DNA of 64,000 nt from Maritimibacter sp. REDSEA-S28_B5 (GTDB lineage Bacteria > Pseudomonadota > Alphaproteobacteria > Rhodobacterales > Rhodobacteraceae), in contig LUOO01000023.1 in NCBI GenBank assembly GCA_001626765.1, forward strand, positions 1 to 64,000. The letters are read 5' to 3'. Below, in pieces: positions 37,122 through 46,237 of this stretch. The number at the start of each line of letters is the position of its first letter. Positions within the stretch are counted from its first letter, which is position 1. The notes beneath the pieces are model-generated. The model saw nothing but the letters and a program-made list of their open reading frames with translations. It searched no databases and was not told the DNA's origin. Position numbers and translations under genes: made by a program.

Positions 37122-38340
37122 GGTCGGGGGGCAGATACTCGCGGGTCAGGGGCACGGCGTCGGCTTTGTGTGCCATCTGGAATTGATAGATGACAAGCCC
37201 AAGTTCGGTGAAGCTCACTTCGCTGGCGGCAAGGTAATAGCGCCACATGCGGATGAAGCGGTCGTCCATGAGCCCGCGAACGCGTGGCAATTGCGCCTCG
37301 AAGCCCGCCCGCCAGGCCTGCACGGTGCGCGCGTAGTGGCCGCGCCAGACCTCGATGTCGGTGGGCAGGAGGCCGGTCTGCTCGAAGACCGAAGTGACCT
37401 CGGACAGCGCCGGGACATAACCGCCGGGAAAGATGTGTTTGTGGATGAAGGGGCTGGTCCGACCCGGCGGCGTTGTGCGCCCGATGGTATGGACGAGCGC
37501 GATACCGTCGGGGGCAAGGCAGCGGTCGATCTGCGACCAGAAGGACGGGTATTGCGGCTGGCCCACGTGCTCCATCATGCCGACGACAACGATCCGGTCG
37601 AACGTCTCTTCAATGTCGCGGTAATCCATGAGGCGAAAGGTGACGCGGTCGGCGACACCCGCGGCCCAGGCGCGGCGGTTCGCTTCGGCCAGTTGCTCGC
37701 GCGACAGGGTGATGCCGGTGACGCGCACGTGGAAGCGGCGGGCGAGATGGATCGACAGACCGCCCCACCCCGACCCGATGTCGAGCACATGCTGGCCGGG
37801 GACGAGGCAGAGCTTCCTGCCGATGTGGTCCATCTTGGCGATCTGCGCCTGATCGAGGTCCCAACCGGGGTCAGCAAAATAGCCGCAGGTATATTGCATG
37901 TTGCGATCGAGGAAGCGTTCGTAGAACGCGGTGGGCAGGTCATAATGCACTTCAACGTTGCGCCGTGCAGTGGCCAGCGGATTGTGCTGAGCGATCCGGC
38001 GCAGCCCGGTACGGGTGGCGGAGGCGGCTGCGGAAAAGCGCCCCGCCCCGTGGAGGCGGGCATTGCGGGCGATGAGGGCGAGGAACCCGGTCACATCGTC
38101 CCCACCGATGGTCAGCCCTCCCTCCGTGTAGCCTTCGCCAAGCGCCAGTTCGGGGTTGAGCAGGAGCCGCAGGATCAGGCCGGGATCGCGGATCGCAAGA
38201 TGATGCGTCTTGCCCGTGCCGTCTCCGAACCGCTGCCCGCGTCCGTCCGGCCATGTGATCCTCAAATCCCCTTCGCGCAGAACACGCGCGATCATGCGGG
38301 CAAGAACGCCCTGCACCATCCCTGAAAACATACCCGCCAC
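37039..38340 (-). CDS. Cyclopropane-fatty-acyl-phospholipid synthase family protein (copy 1)
   Basis: 433 residues. The N-terminal lipid-binding region is followed by the SAM-binding fold (VLDIGSGWGGLSIHLA) and CFA synthase signatures (VEVHYDLPTAFYERFLD, MQYTCGYF, MMEHVGQPQYPSFW, KHIFPGGYVPALSE). It methylates unsaturated phospholipid acyl chains. The last ~25 residues ([17 protein letters not shown]...) look unconserved and overlap the next gene by 83 bases, so the 3' end may be abnormal. It lies 70 bases after a paralogue on the same strand. Confidence 0.88.
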   Translation of the reverse strand: MAGMFSGMVQGVLARMIARVLREGDLRITWPDGRGQRFGDGTGKTHHLAIRDPGLILRLLLNPELALGEGYTEGGLTIGGDDVTGFLALIARNARLHGAGRFSAAASATRTGLRRIAQHNPLATARRNVEVHYDLPTAFYERFLDRNMQYTCGYFADPGWDLDQAQIAKMDHIGRKLCLVPGQHVLDIGSGWGGLSIHLARRFHVRVTGITLSREQLAEANRRAWAAGVADRVTFRLMDYRDIEETFDRIVVVGMMEHVGQPQYPSFWSQIDRCLAPDGIALVHTIGRTTPPGRTSPFIHKHIFPGGYVPALSEVTSVFEQTGLLPTDIEVWRGHYARTVQAWRAGFEAQLPRVRGLMDDRFIRMWRYYLAASEVSFTELGLVIYQFQMAHKADAVPLTREYLPPDHAEQDAKAASPHHREPLGRRDPVAELG

Positions 38341-38410
38341 CCAATAAGTTGCGCCGATTCAATGACGCACATCTTAAGCGCGAGAAATCCCCTCGGGGAA
38401 GACGTTCGTT

Positions 38411-39640
38411 TTATTCCGCTGCGGCACGATAGGTCGCGTGAGCCTCGCCTTCGTAGGGATAAAGGTAATCGCGGGTGATGGGTGCCGCGGTCAGCCGCTT
38501 GCCGAGCTGGACCTGGTAGACAAGCAGCGTGCCGCAGGTAAAGGCAGCCTCCATACACAGGAGGTAATAGCGCCACATGCGAATGAACCGTTCGTCATAA
38601 AGCGCGCGCGCCTCGTCCACCCGCGCCATGAACCGGTCGTGCCAGAGGCCGAGGGTCTTGGCGTAATGGGTGCGCAGGACCTCGATATCCTGCGTGACGA
38701 GCCGCTGCTTGTCCACGCTCGCCTGCATTTCCGACAGCGCGGGGGCATAGCCGCCGGGGAAGATGTATTTCTCCATCCACGGGTCAGAGTAATTCGGCGG
38801 GCCGACATGGCCGATGGTGTGGATGAGCGCGAGACCCTCGGGAGCGAGCAGATCCTTTACCTTGCGGAAGTAGGTATCGAACTGTGGCGCGCCCACGTGT
38901 TCGAACATGCCCACACTCACGATCCGGTCGAAGGTCTCGGTCACATGGCGGTAGTCCTGGAGCCGAATGTCGATCCTGTCCGACAGTCCCGCCTCGGCAA
39001 CCCGGCGGGTCGCGATGCCGTGCTGTTCCTTCGACAGCGTGACACCTACCACGCGTGCGCCGTAGTCGCGCGCCAAGGTCAGCGCCATGCCACCCCAGCC
39101 GCAGCCGATATCGAGCACCGTCATCCCCGGCTCGATGCAGAGCTTGTGCGCGATGTGGTGTTTCTTGGCCTCCTGCGCCTCGTCCAGCGTCATGCCGGGG
39201 CGGGTAAAATAGGCACAGGAATATTGCCGGTCGGCATCGAGGAAGAGGTCGTAGAGTTCGCCGGACAGGTCGTAGTGATGCGCCACGTTCCGGCGCGAAC
39301 GGCCCAGCCCGTTGAACTGGCGCGCAAGCCTGAGCGTCTGCTTCGCCCAGCGCACAGGTTTTTCGAACCACGGGAAATCGGCGTTCAGCACGGCCGGCAG
39401 CGCAATGGCGAGAAAGCATCGCAGATCGTCAATCTCGAGCGTACCGTCCATGTAACATTCGCCGACGCCCAACTCGGGGTTGGTCACGATCCGCCGCACA
39501 GCGGCCTCGTCATGGATCCGGACATGCGCCTCGGGCTGTCCGTGGCCATAGCGGCGCGTGACCCCGTCGGGCATCGTGACCACTAGAGTGCCCTCGCGGA
39601 AATAGCGCGTGAGCAACTGGTCAAAAAGTGTGTTCCACAT
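38411..39640 (-). CDS. Cyclopropane-fatty-acyl-phospholipid synthase family protein (copy 2)
   Basis: 409 residues with VAHHYDLSGELYDLFLDADRQYSCAYF, the SAM motif VLDIGCGWGGMALTLA, SVGMFEHVGAPQFDTYF and EKYIFPGGYAPALSE. It is a full-length paralogue of the next gene and the two are probably co-transcribed. Two CFA-type enzymes in tandem may differ in substrate or in product (ring versus methyl branch). No Fe-S or redox partner is adjacent. Confidence 0.9.
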   Translation of the reverse strand: MWNTLFDQLLTRYFREGTLVVTMPDGVTRRYGHGQPEAHVRIHDEAAVRRIVTNPELGVGECYMDGTLEIDDLRCFLAIALPAVLNADFPWFEKPVRWAKQTLRLARQFNGLGRSRRNVAHHYDLSGELYDLFLDADRQYSCAYFTRPGMTLDEAQEAKKHHIAHKLCIEPGMTVLDIGCGWGGMALTLARDYGARVVGVTLSKEQHGIATRRVAEAGLSDRIDIRLQDYRHVTETFDRIVSVGMFEHVGAPQFDTYFRKVKDLLAPEGLALIHTIGHVGPPNYSDPWMEKYIFPGGYAPALSEMQASVDKQRLVTQDIEVLRTHYAKTLGLWHDRFMARVDEARALYDERFIRMWRYYLLCMEAAFTCGTLLVYQVQLGKRLTAAPITRDYLYPYEGEAHATYRAAAE

Positions 39641-39946
39641 CGTTCAGGCTCCCGTCTTCGCGCCACCCCGGCGCGGCTCGTGCCATCCTTTCCCGTGTGA
39701 GGGGGCCCCCCCGGCCCCGCCTGCCTCTGACTGGATCAATATCTTTGTTTTCAAGGAAAGTGTGCCACACCTTCATTTTCTGTAAAGGTTGACCGATGCA
39801 CAAAGTTCCATTCCGCATGTGCATTACGTGACAGGCCTCGGCGCAAAGCCGCGGCCCGAAAACGACGCGGCCCTTGACTTCGCGGGCCGGGGCATGTGTA
39901 TCGGCGCGGTCGAATACGTCGAAAAACAAGCCCCGAGGGGAGCATC
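39641..39946. other. Gene-free interval between CFA synthase and aspS
   Basis: No gene is seen. The left half holds the upstream region of the CFA pair, with a GC-rich run (39699-39722) and the short dyad GTGTG-CC-ACAC (39761-39771). The right half holds a likely aspS promoter and its ribosome-binding site GAGGGGAG. Confidence 0.55.
39874..39902 (+). promoter_or_regulatory. Possible sigma-70 promoter of aspS
   Basis: TTGACT (39874-39879) and TGTATC (39897-39902) are spaced by 17 bases, about 45 bases before the aspS start codon at 39947. The -35 is good and the -10 is weak. Confidence 0.4.
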
Positions 39947-41725
39947 ATGCACGCCTACCGCAGCCACACTTGCGCCGATCTGAACAAATCGAACGTGGGC
40001 GATACCGTCCGCCTGTCTGGCTGGGTGCATCGGGTGCGCGACCATGGCGGCATCCTCTTCATCGACCTGCGCGACCATTACGGCGTGACGCAAGTTCTGG
40101 CCGACCCGGACAGCCCGGTGTTCAAGGAGGTGGAAAAGGTCCGCTCGGAATACTGTATCCGTATCGACGGCAAGGTGCTGGCCCGTGACGAAAGCCTTGT
40201 GAACGCCAAGCTGCCCACCGGCGAGATCGAGGTCTTCGTTCAGGACATGGAAGTTCTTGGTGCGGCTCAAGAATTGCCGCTCATGGTGTTCGGCGATCAG
40301 GAATACCCCGAGGAAACCCGCCTGCGCTACCGCTACCTCGACCTGCGACGCGAAGAGATGCAGAAGAACATGACGCTGCGATCCGACGTGGTCGCCTCGA
40401 TGCGTCGCCGGATGTGGGACAAGGGCTTCCGCGAATACCAGACGCCGATCATCACGGCCTCGTCCCCCGAGGGCGCGCGCGACTTCCTCGTGCCGTCGCG
40501 TCTGCATCCGGGCAAGTTCTACGCGCTGCCGCAGGCGCCGCAGCTCTTCAAGCAGCTGATCATGGTGTCGGGCTTTGACAAGTACTTTCAGATCGCGCCC
40601 TGTTTCCGCGACGAAGACCCGCGCGCCGACCGTTCGCCCACCGATTTCTACCAGCTCGACCTCGAGATGAGCTTTGCGACCCAGCAGGACATCTTTGACA
40701 CGGTGCAGCCGGTCATTCAGGGAATTTTCGAGGAATTCGGTGGCGGCAAAAAGGTCGATACCGAGTGGCAACAGATCTCTTACGCCGACTCGGCGCTGTG
40801 GTATGGCACCGACAAGCCGGACCTGCGCAATCCGATCAAGATGCAGGTGGTGTCCGAGCATTTCGCGGGCTCCGGTTTCGCGATCTTTGCGAAACTACTC
40901 GAACAGGACGGCACCGAGATCCGTGCGATCCCGGCCCCCAAGGGTGGCTCGCGCAAGTTCTGCGACCGGATGAACTCTTTCGCGCAGAAAGAGGGTCTGC
41001 CGGGGATGGGCTATATCTTCTGGCGCGACGGCGACAACGGGATGGAGGCCGCCGGGCCTCTCGCGAAAAACATCGGCCCCGAGCGGACCGAGGCGATCCG
41101 CCAGCAGCTTGGCCTTGGTGTGGGCGACGCGGCGTTCTTCCTGGGCGGCAAGCCGGAAGCCTTCGAAAAGGTCGCCGGTCGTGCGCGCACCGTCATCGGC
41201 GACGAGCTGGGTCTGACCGACACGAACCGTTTCGCCTTTGCCTGGATCGTGGACTTCCCGATGTATGAAAAGGACGAGGAGACGGGCAAGATCGACTTCT
41301 CGCACAACCCCTTCTCGATGCCGCAAAACCTCGACGCGCTCGACGGCGATCCGCTCTCGGTGCTGGGCTATCAATACGACCTCGCCTGCAACGGCTACGA
41401 GCTGATCTCGGGCGCGATCCGCAACCACAAGCGCGAGGTCATGTTCCGGGTGTTCGAAAAGGCGGGCTACGGCAAGGACGAGGTGCTCAAGCGCTTCTCG
41501 GGTCTCGCGACCGCGTTCCAGTATGGCGCGCCGCCCCACGGTGGCTGCGCGGCGGGGATCGACCGGATCGTGATGCTGCTGGCGGACGAGGCGAACATCC
41601 GCGAGGTCATGATGTTCCCGATGAACCAGCGGGCCGAAGATCTGATGATGAACGCACCGTCGGAGCCGACCAACGAGCAGCTGCGCGAGTTGTCGCTGCG
41701 CGTGATCGACGCGCCCAAAGGCTGA
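39947..41725 (+). CDS. aspS: Aspartyl-tRNA synthetase
   Basis: 592 residues, bacterial-type class II synthetase: an N-terminal OB anticodon-binding domain ([26 protein letters not shown]), class II motifs 2 ([20 protein letters not shown]) and 3 ([19 protein letters not shown]), and the bacterial GAD insertion in between. The ATG at 39947 ([14 protein letters not shown]) is preceded by GAGGGGAG. Whether it is discriminating or also charges tRNA-Asn cannot be judged from this window. Confidence 0.97.
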   Translation: MHAYRSHTCADLNKSNVGDTVRLSGWVHRVRDHGGILFIDLRDHYGVTQVLADPDSPVFKEVEKVRSEYCIRIDGKVLARDESLVNAKLPTGEIEVFVQDMEVLGAAQELPLMVFGDQEYPEETRLRYRYLDLRREEMQKNMTLRSDVVASMRRRMWDKGFREYQTPIITASSPEGARDFLVPSRLHPGKFYALPQAPQLFKQLIMVSGFDKYFQIAPCFRDEDPRADRSPTDFYQLDLEMSFATQQDIFDTVQPVIQGIFEEFGGGKKVDTEWQQISYADSALWYGTDKPDLRNPIKMQVVSEHFAGSGFAIFAKLLEQDGTEIRAIPAPKGGSRKFCDRMNSFAQKEGLPGMGYIFWRDGDNGMEAAGPLAKNIGPERTEAIRQQLGLGVGDAAFFLGGKPEAFEKVAGRARTVIGDELGLTDTNRFAFAWIVDFPMYEKDEETGKIDFSHNPFSMPQNLDALDGDPLSVLGYQYDLACNGYELISGAIRNHKREVMFRVFEKAGYGKDEVLKRFSGLATAFQYGAPPHGGCAAGIDRIVMLLADEANIREVMMFPMNQRAEDLMMNAPSEPTNEQLRELSLRVIDAPKG

Positions 41726-41729
41726 CCCA

Positions 41730-42236
41730 ATGGCACCGGTGCTCTACACGGCTTCGGTGCCGGTCTTTCTGCATTACCTCGCTCAGGCGCGGACCCTGGT
41801 CGAGGCGACGCGGGGATCACCCGCGCTGCTGACCGGCAAGCTCGCTCCCGATATGTTCTCGGGCGCGCAGCAATTCGCCTCGGCCGCCGCTTTCGCCCTG
41901 CGCGGCACCTACCCGCTGGCTGGCGAGCCGATCCCGGACATGCCCACGGCGCCCATGGACCGTGGCGGGCTACTGGAGCGGATCGACTTTGCGCATGAGC
42001 AGTTGGTCAGGCTCGACCCCGCGTCTTTCGACGGGGCCGAAACGCGCAGGGTGCGCCATATCGCCGGGTTTGCCGAGCTCGATCAGGCAGGGGGCGAGTA
42101 TCTTCACCTCTTCGCCCTGCCCAACTTCTTTTTCCACCTGTCGATGGCATTCGCCGTCCTGCGCGAAGGCGGGCTGGCCATCGGCAAGGGCGACTTCGAC
42201 GGGCTGCACGATTACCCGCAGGGGTTCAGCTTCTAA
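41730..42236 (+). CDS. DUF1993-family protein
   Basis: 168 residues of mostly helical sequence starting VLYTASVPVFLHYLAQARTLVEAT, with HEQLVRLD and LPNFFFHLSMAFAVLREGG, as in the DUF1993 family, which has a DinB-like four-helix fold. Such proteins are cytoplasmic and of unknown function. It starts 4 bases after aspS and is probably co-transcribed. Confidence 0.85.
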   Translation: MAPVLYTASVPVFLHYLAQARTLVEATRGSPALLTGKLAPDMFSGAQQFASAAAFALRGTYPLAGEPIPDMPTAPMDRGGLLERIDFAHEQLVRLDPASFDGAETRRVRHIAGFAELDQAGGEYLHLFALPNFFFHLSMAFAVLREGGLAIGKGDFDGLHDYPQGFSF

Positions 42237-42260
42237 AGCGCCCCAGTCCGGGCTCGCGGA

Positions 42261-42737
42261 TCAGTCCTCGAGCTTGTCTTTCGCCTTATCCTCGACGAGA
42301 TCCCATTCCTTTTTCTTCCGCTTGAGAAAGCGTTCGCCGAAGGCATCGTTTTCTTCTTCGCCGACGACCTCTTTGGCGCGACCGAATACCTCGTTTTCTT
42401 CCTCTTCCATGTGATGCTCGTAGTCGTGCTTCAATGTCTTGAAACGGGTCAGCCAGCCCGACGAGGACATGTCCATCTCGTCCAGCTCGTCGAGGATTTC
42501 GTCCATCTCGTGGTGTTCGGCGACCGAATGGCGGGCGGCATCCTGGCCCCAGGTTTCCTTCATCAGCGTCGAATAAAACTCTTCCTCTTCAGCGGCGGAG
42601 TGGCTCTTGATCTCGTAATAGAATTCTTTCCACGCGGATTTGCGTTCGTCTGACGCGCCCTCTGTATTGGCGATCCGGTCAAGCAGGTCGCGGTGTTTTT
42701 CGTGGTCTTGCATGATGGCGTCGTAGATCGATGGCAT
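42261..42737 (-). CDS. Hemerythrin HHE-domain protein
   Basis: 158 residues, four-helix bundle with the di-iron ligand pattern: MQDHEKHRDLL (His12), EIKSHSAAEEEEFY, SVAEHHEMDEIL and LKHDYEHHMEEEENEVF. It probably binds oxygen, nitric oxide or iron, and such proteins are often linked to stress. The start MPSIYDAIM is the natural N-terminus; the frame extends upstream without support. The C-terminus is Lys/Glu-rich. Confidence 0.88.
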   Translation of the reverse strand: MPSIYDAIMQDHEKHRDLLDRIANTEGASDERKSAWKEFYYEIKSHSAAEEEEFYSTLMKETWGQDAARHSVAEHHEMDEILDELDEMDMSSSGWLTRFKTLKHDYEHHMEEEENEVFGRAKEVVGEEENDAFGERFLKRKKKEWDLVEDKAKDKLED

Positions 42738-42880
42738 GGCTCTGTCCTTCCCGTGTCGGGTGAGATGTGGCGTGTTGCCGGGGAAACGCCGGGGCGGGGC
42801 GGGCGGTTCCGTCCCACGAGATCGCGACACGGATTGCGCTCGGTCAGGGCTGAGGGACAGCGGGCAAGGAAACGGGAATG

Positions 42881-42910
42881 GAAAAACGGCGCCTCTTTTC
42901 AGAGACGCCG
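42881..42910 (-). terminator. Rho-independent terminator of the pilin-like gene
   Basis: On the minus strand GGCGTCTCT, loop GAAA, AGAGGCGCC (one G-T pair), then GTTTTTCC. It lies about 27 bases after the stop at 42937. A GNRA tetraloop with a T tract makes this a convincing terminator. Confidence 0.8.
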
Positions 42911-42936
42911 GTCAGGCCGTCGCGGACGTCGGTGCG

Positions 42937-43125
42937 TCACGATGGCAATTTGCTCTCCATGGACTCGATATTCTCTATCGTGTCCTCGGTGATGTGGTCG
43001 ATGTTGCTGGTGATCGTCAGAACAACGGACAGTGCGAGCAGGACCATGCCCGCAATGAGGACGAACCAGTCAATAACGGCGTTGCCCTCTTCGTTGCTCA
43101 AGAATCGATCAAAAATCTTCTGCAT
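42937..43125 (-). CDS. Small Flp-pilin-like membrane peptide
   Basis: 62 residues. FLSNEEGNAVIDWFVLIAGMVLLALSVVLTI has the pattern of type IVb (Flp) pilins: a Glu shortly before a single hydrophobic helix. The C-terminus is acidic. The ATG at 43125 is chosen because GGAGAG precedes it; the frame extends to 43206. No tad secretion genes are nearby, so it may be an orphan prepilin or simply a single-span membrane peptide. It has its own terminator. Confidence 0.65.
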   Translation of the reverse strand: MQKIFDRFLSNEEGNAVIDWFVLIAGMVLLALSVVLTITSNIDHITEDTIENIESMESKLPS

Positions 43126-43299
43126 TACAAACTCTCCAATGTGACCCGGGTTCTCCCGAAACCGGGCCTGCACAATGCTTCCCTCGGTTTGAACCATGAC
43201 GTTCAATTGGGGCGGAAGTTTGCAGCCCAGCGGGCGCTTTCTGGGATTTACTTGCCATCCGGGCGGCCCTAGTCATCGGAAAAGCCAAGGAGAAACAGC

Positions 43300-44025
43300 A
43301 TGTCAGACGATGCGCGGTTGGGGCGCCTGGTTCCCGACTGGACACCGCCACCGCGTCCCGAGGGGCTGCAGCTCGCGGGGCGTTACGCCGCGCTCGCCCC
43401 CCTGTCGGCAGACGATCATGCGGCAGATCTGTTCGAGCTATTCGCGGGTGCGGACGCGGTCTGGGACTACATGCCCGTCGGCCCCTTTTCTTCGGCCGCG
43501 ACCTTCCATCGCTGGATGAAAGAGGCGGTGGAAGGGAGCGATCCCTGCTTCTTCGCGATCCGCAACCTCGACACCGGGCGCTGGGAGGGATTCTGTTCTC
43601 TCCTCAGGATCGCGCCGGAGGCCGGGTCGATCGAGGTCGGCTATATCGCCTACAGCCCCGCGCTCCAGCGCACGCGCGCGGCAACCGAGGCGCAGTTCCT
43701 GCTCATGCAGTGGGCATTTGAAGCCGGATACCGGCGCTATGAATGGAAATGCAACGCGCTCAATCTGCCCTCGCGGCGCGCGGCGGAACGCTATGGTTTT
43801 TCCTATGAGGGCGTGTTCCGGCAGGCGCAGGTGGTCAAGGGGCGCAACCGGGACACCGCCTGGTTCGCGGCCATCGACAGCGAGTGGCCCGCGCTGAAAG
43901 AGGCGTTCCTGGCATGGCTCGCGCCGGCGAATTTCGTTGGCGAGGGACGGCAGAAGGAACGGCTCGGCGACCTTACGGCACTGGTGCGCGTGGCGGCCGA
44001 TCCGGCGTTGCGACCCGCTCGCTAG
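43300..44025 (+). CDS. GNAT-family N-acetyltransferase (RimJ/RimL-like)
   Basis: 241 residues. The GNAT core includes FFAIRNLDTGRWEGFCSLLRI, IEVGYIAYSPALQRTRAATEAQFLLM (acetyl-CoA loop region) and KCNALNLPSRRAAERYGFSYEGVFRQ, as in RimJ/RimL-type enzymes acting on protein N-termini or small amines. The substrate is unknown. CAAGGAGA precedes the ATG. It overlaps the convergent response regulator by 4 bases. Confidence 0.88.
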   Translation: MSDDARLGRLVPDWTPPPRPEGLQLAGRYAALAPLSADDHAADLFELFAGADAVWDYMPVGPFSSAATFHRWMKEAVEGSDPCFFAIRNLDTGRWEGFCSLLRIAPEAGSIEVGYIAYSPALQRTRAATEAQFLLMQWAFEAGYRRYEWKCNALNLPSRRAAERYGFSYEGVFRQAQVVKGRNRDTAWFAAIDSEWPALKEAFLAWLAPANFVGEGRQKERLGDLTALVRVAADPALRPAR

Positions 44026-44717
44026 CACGCGGCCGAAAGTCGCGCGGCGAGCAGGGTGCCGACACGGGTAACCGCGGCGGGAGGGTGCCCGCGCTCGAGC
44101 TGCAAGACAGCATCGTCAAGTTCGGTGTCATGGGCGGTCAGCGCCACCCCGCGCAGGAAATGAACGAGATAAGAGAACTCGCCACTCGATTTCGCCTCGC
44201 TCAGAAGGTCCGAGGCATTGAGCAGATCCTCGGCCAGCGCGGCCGGGTCGGGGGCGATATTGACCACCTCGACGATCCGGGGACCACGGGGGCGCATGAC
44301 CTCGGGCAAGGATTGAACGATCTCACGCTGAAACACCGCGATGTTTTCGACCGGTTTGGCAAGGAAACCGTTGGCCCCTGCCTCGCGCGCCAGCGCCTCG
44401 CCCGCCATGGATCCGGACATGCCGAGAATGGCGGGCACGCGCGGGGCGGCGCGGTGAAGCTCGGCGATGAGGTCCACCCCCGACCCGTCAGGCAGACCGA
44501 GATCCACGATCACGGCGGCAGGGCGATAGACGGCAAGGTGACGACGCGCGGAGGCCAGGCTGTCGGCCCGGCGCACACGCGCACCGGAACGCAGGCAGAT
44601 GAGGCGGATCGCCTCCGACGCCGAGCGGCTGTCCTCGACCACCAGAAACGTGAGCCCGGTCAGCGGTTTGTCGGCGCTGGCGCGCAGCGGCGGAAGGCGT
44701 TCGAAATCGTCCAGCAT
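44022..44717 (-). CDS. Response regulator with unassigned C-terminal region
   Basis: 231 residues. A receiver domain (about 22-145) has the acidic pair VVEDS (Glu28, Asp29), phospho-acceptor Asp72 in VIVDLGLPDGSG, and conserved Lys121 in FLAKP. The last ~80 residues are helical and lack a recognisable DNA-binding or enzymatic motif; this part might bind a partner. No histidine kinase is adjacent. A TTAACG motif lies in the divergent promoter region next to the epimerase gene. Confidence 0.85.
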   Translation of the reverse strand: MLDDFERLPPLRASADKPLTGLTFLVVEDSRSASEAIRLICLRSGARVRRADSLASARRHLAVYRPAAVIVDLGLPDGSGVDLIAELHRAAPRVPAILGMSGSMAGEALAREAGANGFLAKPVENIAVFQREIVQSLPEVMRPRGPRIVEVVNIAPDPAALAEDLLNASDLLSEAKSSGEFSYLVHFLRGVALTAHDTELDDAVLQLERGHPPAAVTRVGTLLAARLSAAC

Positions 44718-44865
44718 CCATATGCTCCTGTTCCCGATGTGCCAAACCGACCACGAGTCGCGTCACCGGTTGGTTAACGTCCCGCGCGCCTGCGACATTT
44801 TCTTCACCACCTTGCGAAAAAGGGGGCATCGTCGCATAAGCGGGCAACCACTGAGGGAGAGACAC

Positions 44866-45270
44866 ATGATCGGACGCCTGAACCACGTCGCCATCGCCGT
44901 GCCGGATCTGACTGCCGCCGCCGACCAGTATCGCAACACGCTGGGCGCGACCGTGCGCGATCCGCAGGACGAGCCGGATCATGGCGTGACCGTGGTGTTC
45001 ATCGAGCTTCCGAACACGAAAATCGAACTGCTCTACCCGCTCGGCGAGGATAGCCCAATCCAAGGATTCCTCGACAAGAACCCGGCCGGCGGCATTCACC
45101 ACATCTGCTACGAGGTAGACGACATCCTCGCCGCCCGCGACAAGCTCAAGGCCGACGGCGCCCGCGTTCTGGGCACCGGCGAGCCCAAGATCGGCGCCCA
45201 TGGCAAGCCCGTGCTGTTTCTGCATCCCAAGGATTTCAACGGCTGCCTCGTGGAACTGGAGCAGGTCTGA
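44866..45270 (+). CDS. mce: Methylmalonyl-CoA epimerase
   Basis: 134 residues, VOC fold with metal ligands in LNHVAIAV (His7), GGIHHICYEV and CLVELEQV. It interconverts the (2R) and (2S) forms of methylmalonyl-CoA in propionate and ethylmalonyl-CoA pathways. GAGGGAGA precedes the ATG. The stop overlaps the next start (TGATG), a pairing usual in Rhodobacterales. Confidence 0.95.
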   Translation: MIGRLNHVAIAVPDLTAAADQYRNTLGATVRDPQDEPDHGVTVVFIELPNTKIELLYPLGEDSPIQGFLDKNPAGGIHHICYEVDDILAARDKLKADGARVLGTGEPKIGAHGKPVLFLHPKDFNGCLVELEQV

Positions 45271-45551
45271 TGTCCATCACCGGCGCGCTCGTCCTGCTCA
45301 CCGTGATCTGGTTCATGACCATGTTCATCGTCCTGCCCATCACGCTGCGCACGCAGGCCGAGGATGGCGATGTCGTTCCCGGCACCCATCAGGGCGCGCC
45401 GTCGAACTTTCGTCTGGGCCGCACCATGCTCATCACTACGGCGGTGGCGGTCCCCCTGTGGGTCGTGATCTCGGCGATCATCCTGTCGGGAATCGTGACG
45501 GGCGATATGCTCGACTGGAACAATTATCTAGGCGAGCGCACGCCGAACTAG
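45270..45551 (+). CDS. DUF1467-family membrane protein
   Basis: 93 residues with two membrane segments (ALVLLTVIWFMTMFIVLPITL and TMLITTAVAVPLWVVISAII) joined by a short loop, as in DUF1467. It is translationally coupled to mce through TGATG. The function is unknown, but the conserved pairing suggests a link to acyl-CoA metabolism or the adjacent membrane. A terminator follows. Confidence 0.85.
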   Translation: MSITGALVLLTVIWFMTMFIVLPITLRTQAEDGDVVPGTHQGAPSNFRLGRTMLITTAVAVPLWVVISAIILSGIVTGDMLDWNNYLGERTPN

Positions 45552-45579
45552 GGCCCCACCGTTTCGGACAAGACAACGC

Positions 45580-45610
45580 GCCCCGGGCTTGCCCCGGGGC
45601 CTCGTTTTTT
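45580..45610 (+). terminator. Rho-independent terminator after mce-DUF1467
   Basis: GCCCCGGG (45580-45587), loop CTTGC, CCCGGGGC (45593-45600), then CTCG and six T (45605-45610). It ends the mce operon. Confidence 0.85.
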
Positions 45611-45632
45611 CGGGGTCTCGCTTTTTCTGGGC

Positions 45633-46237
45633 CTAGCGCGCCACCGTTCCCGTCACCCGGTGGAACATATGGGTAAAAGTCGCCGCGCCGAGGATCGGTA
45701 TGATCAGGCCCACGAGCGGCGCATGGCGGCGAGGTGAAAGAACTCGCGCCCGATGAGGTAGCCGTTCACAATCCAGAACAGGATCGGGGCCAGAGGACCG
45801 ATGAAAAAGCTCATGCCCAGCGCCAGCACGTTCACCAACACGGTGACGATGATGAGACCGATGGAGTCTCGCAGCCCCTCCATCACGGTTACGTTCCGAG
45901 CGGGGGGAAGCTGCGGATAATGCCGTTCCTCGACCGCCCCGGCCACCTCGTCGAGGAAAATGCCCATGAAGGCGACCGACACCGGCACCATTAGAAAAGG
46001 CGAGAGCACCAGCATCACCGCGACAAGCGCCCAGCTCGCCAGCGAGTCGAGCCAGGCGATGTCGCCTATCCACGGCAGGCTCACCGTTTCCGGCAGCACG
46101 AGCCCAAGCAGGAACACGAGCACGACCGTGAGCGCGACGAGCAGCGCGATGGTCAGGCCAAGGCCCATGAACAGCACCCGGCGGAACCGGCTGTCGCCAA
46201 GCTGGCCCAGCGCCTTGGAAAAATCGGAAAAGATCAT
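45633..46237 (-). pseudogene. EI24/CysZ-like membrane protein gene broken by a frameshifting deletion
   Basis: The first frame (46237 down to 45704) encodes a membrane protein with several hydrophobic segments and ends GYLIGREFFHLAAMRRSWA-stop. The conserved family C-terminus, PLVGLIIPILGAATFTHMFHR, is present but in another frame (down to 45633). About 30 residues that normally join AMRR to PL-NL-IP are missing, roughly 90 bp and not a multiple of three. EI24-type proteins are inner-membrane proteins of uncertain transport role. The ATG overlaps the nitroreductase stop (ATGA). Confidence 0.8.
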
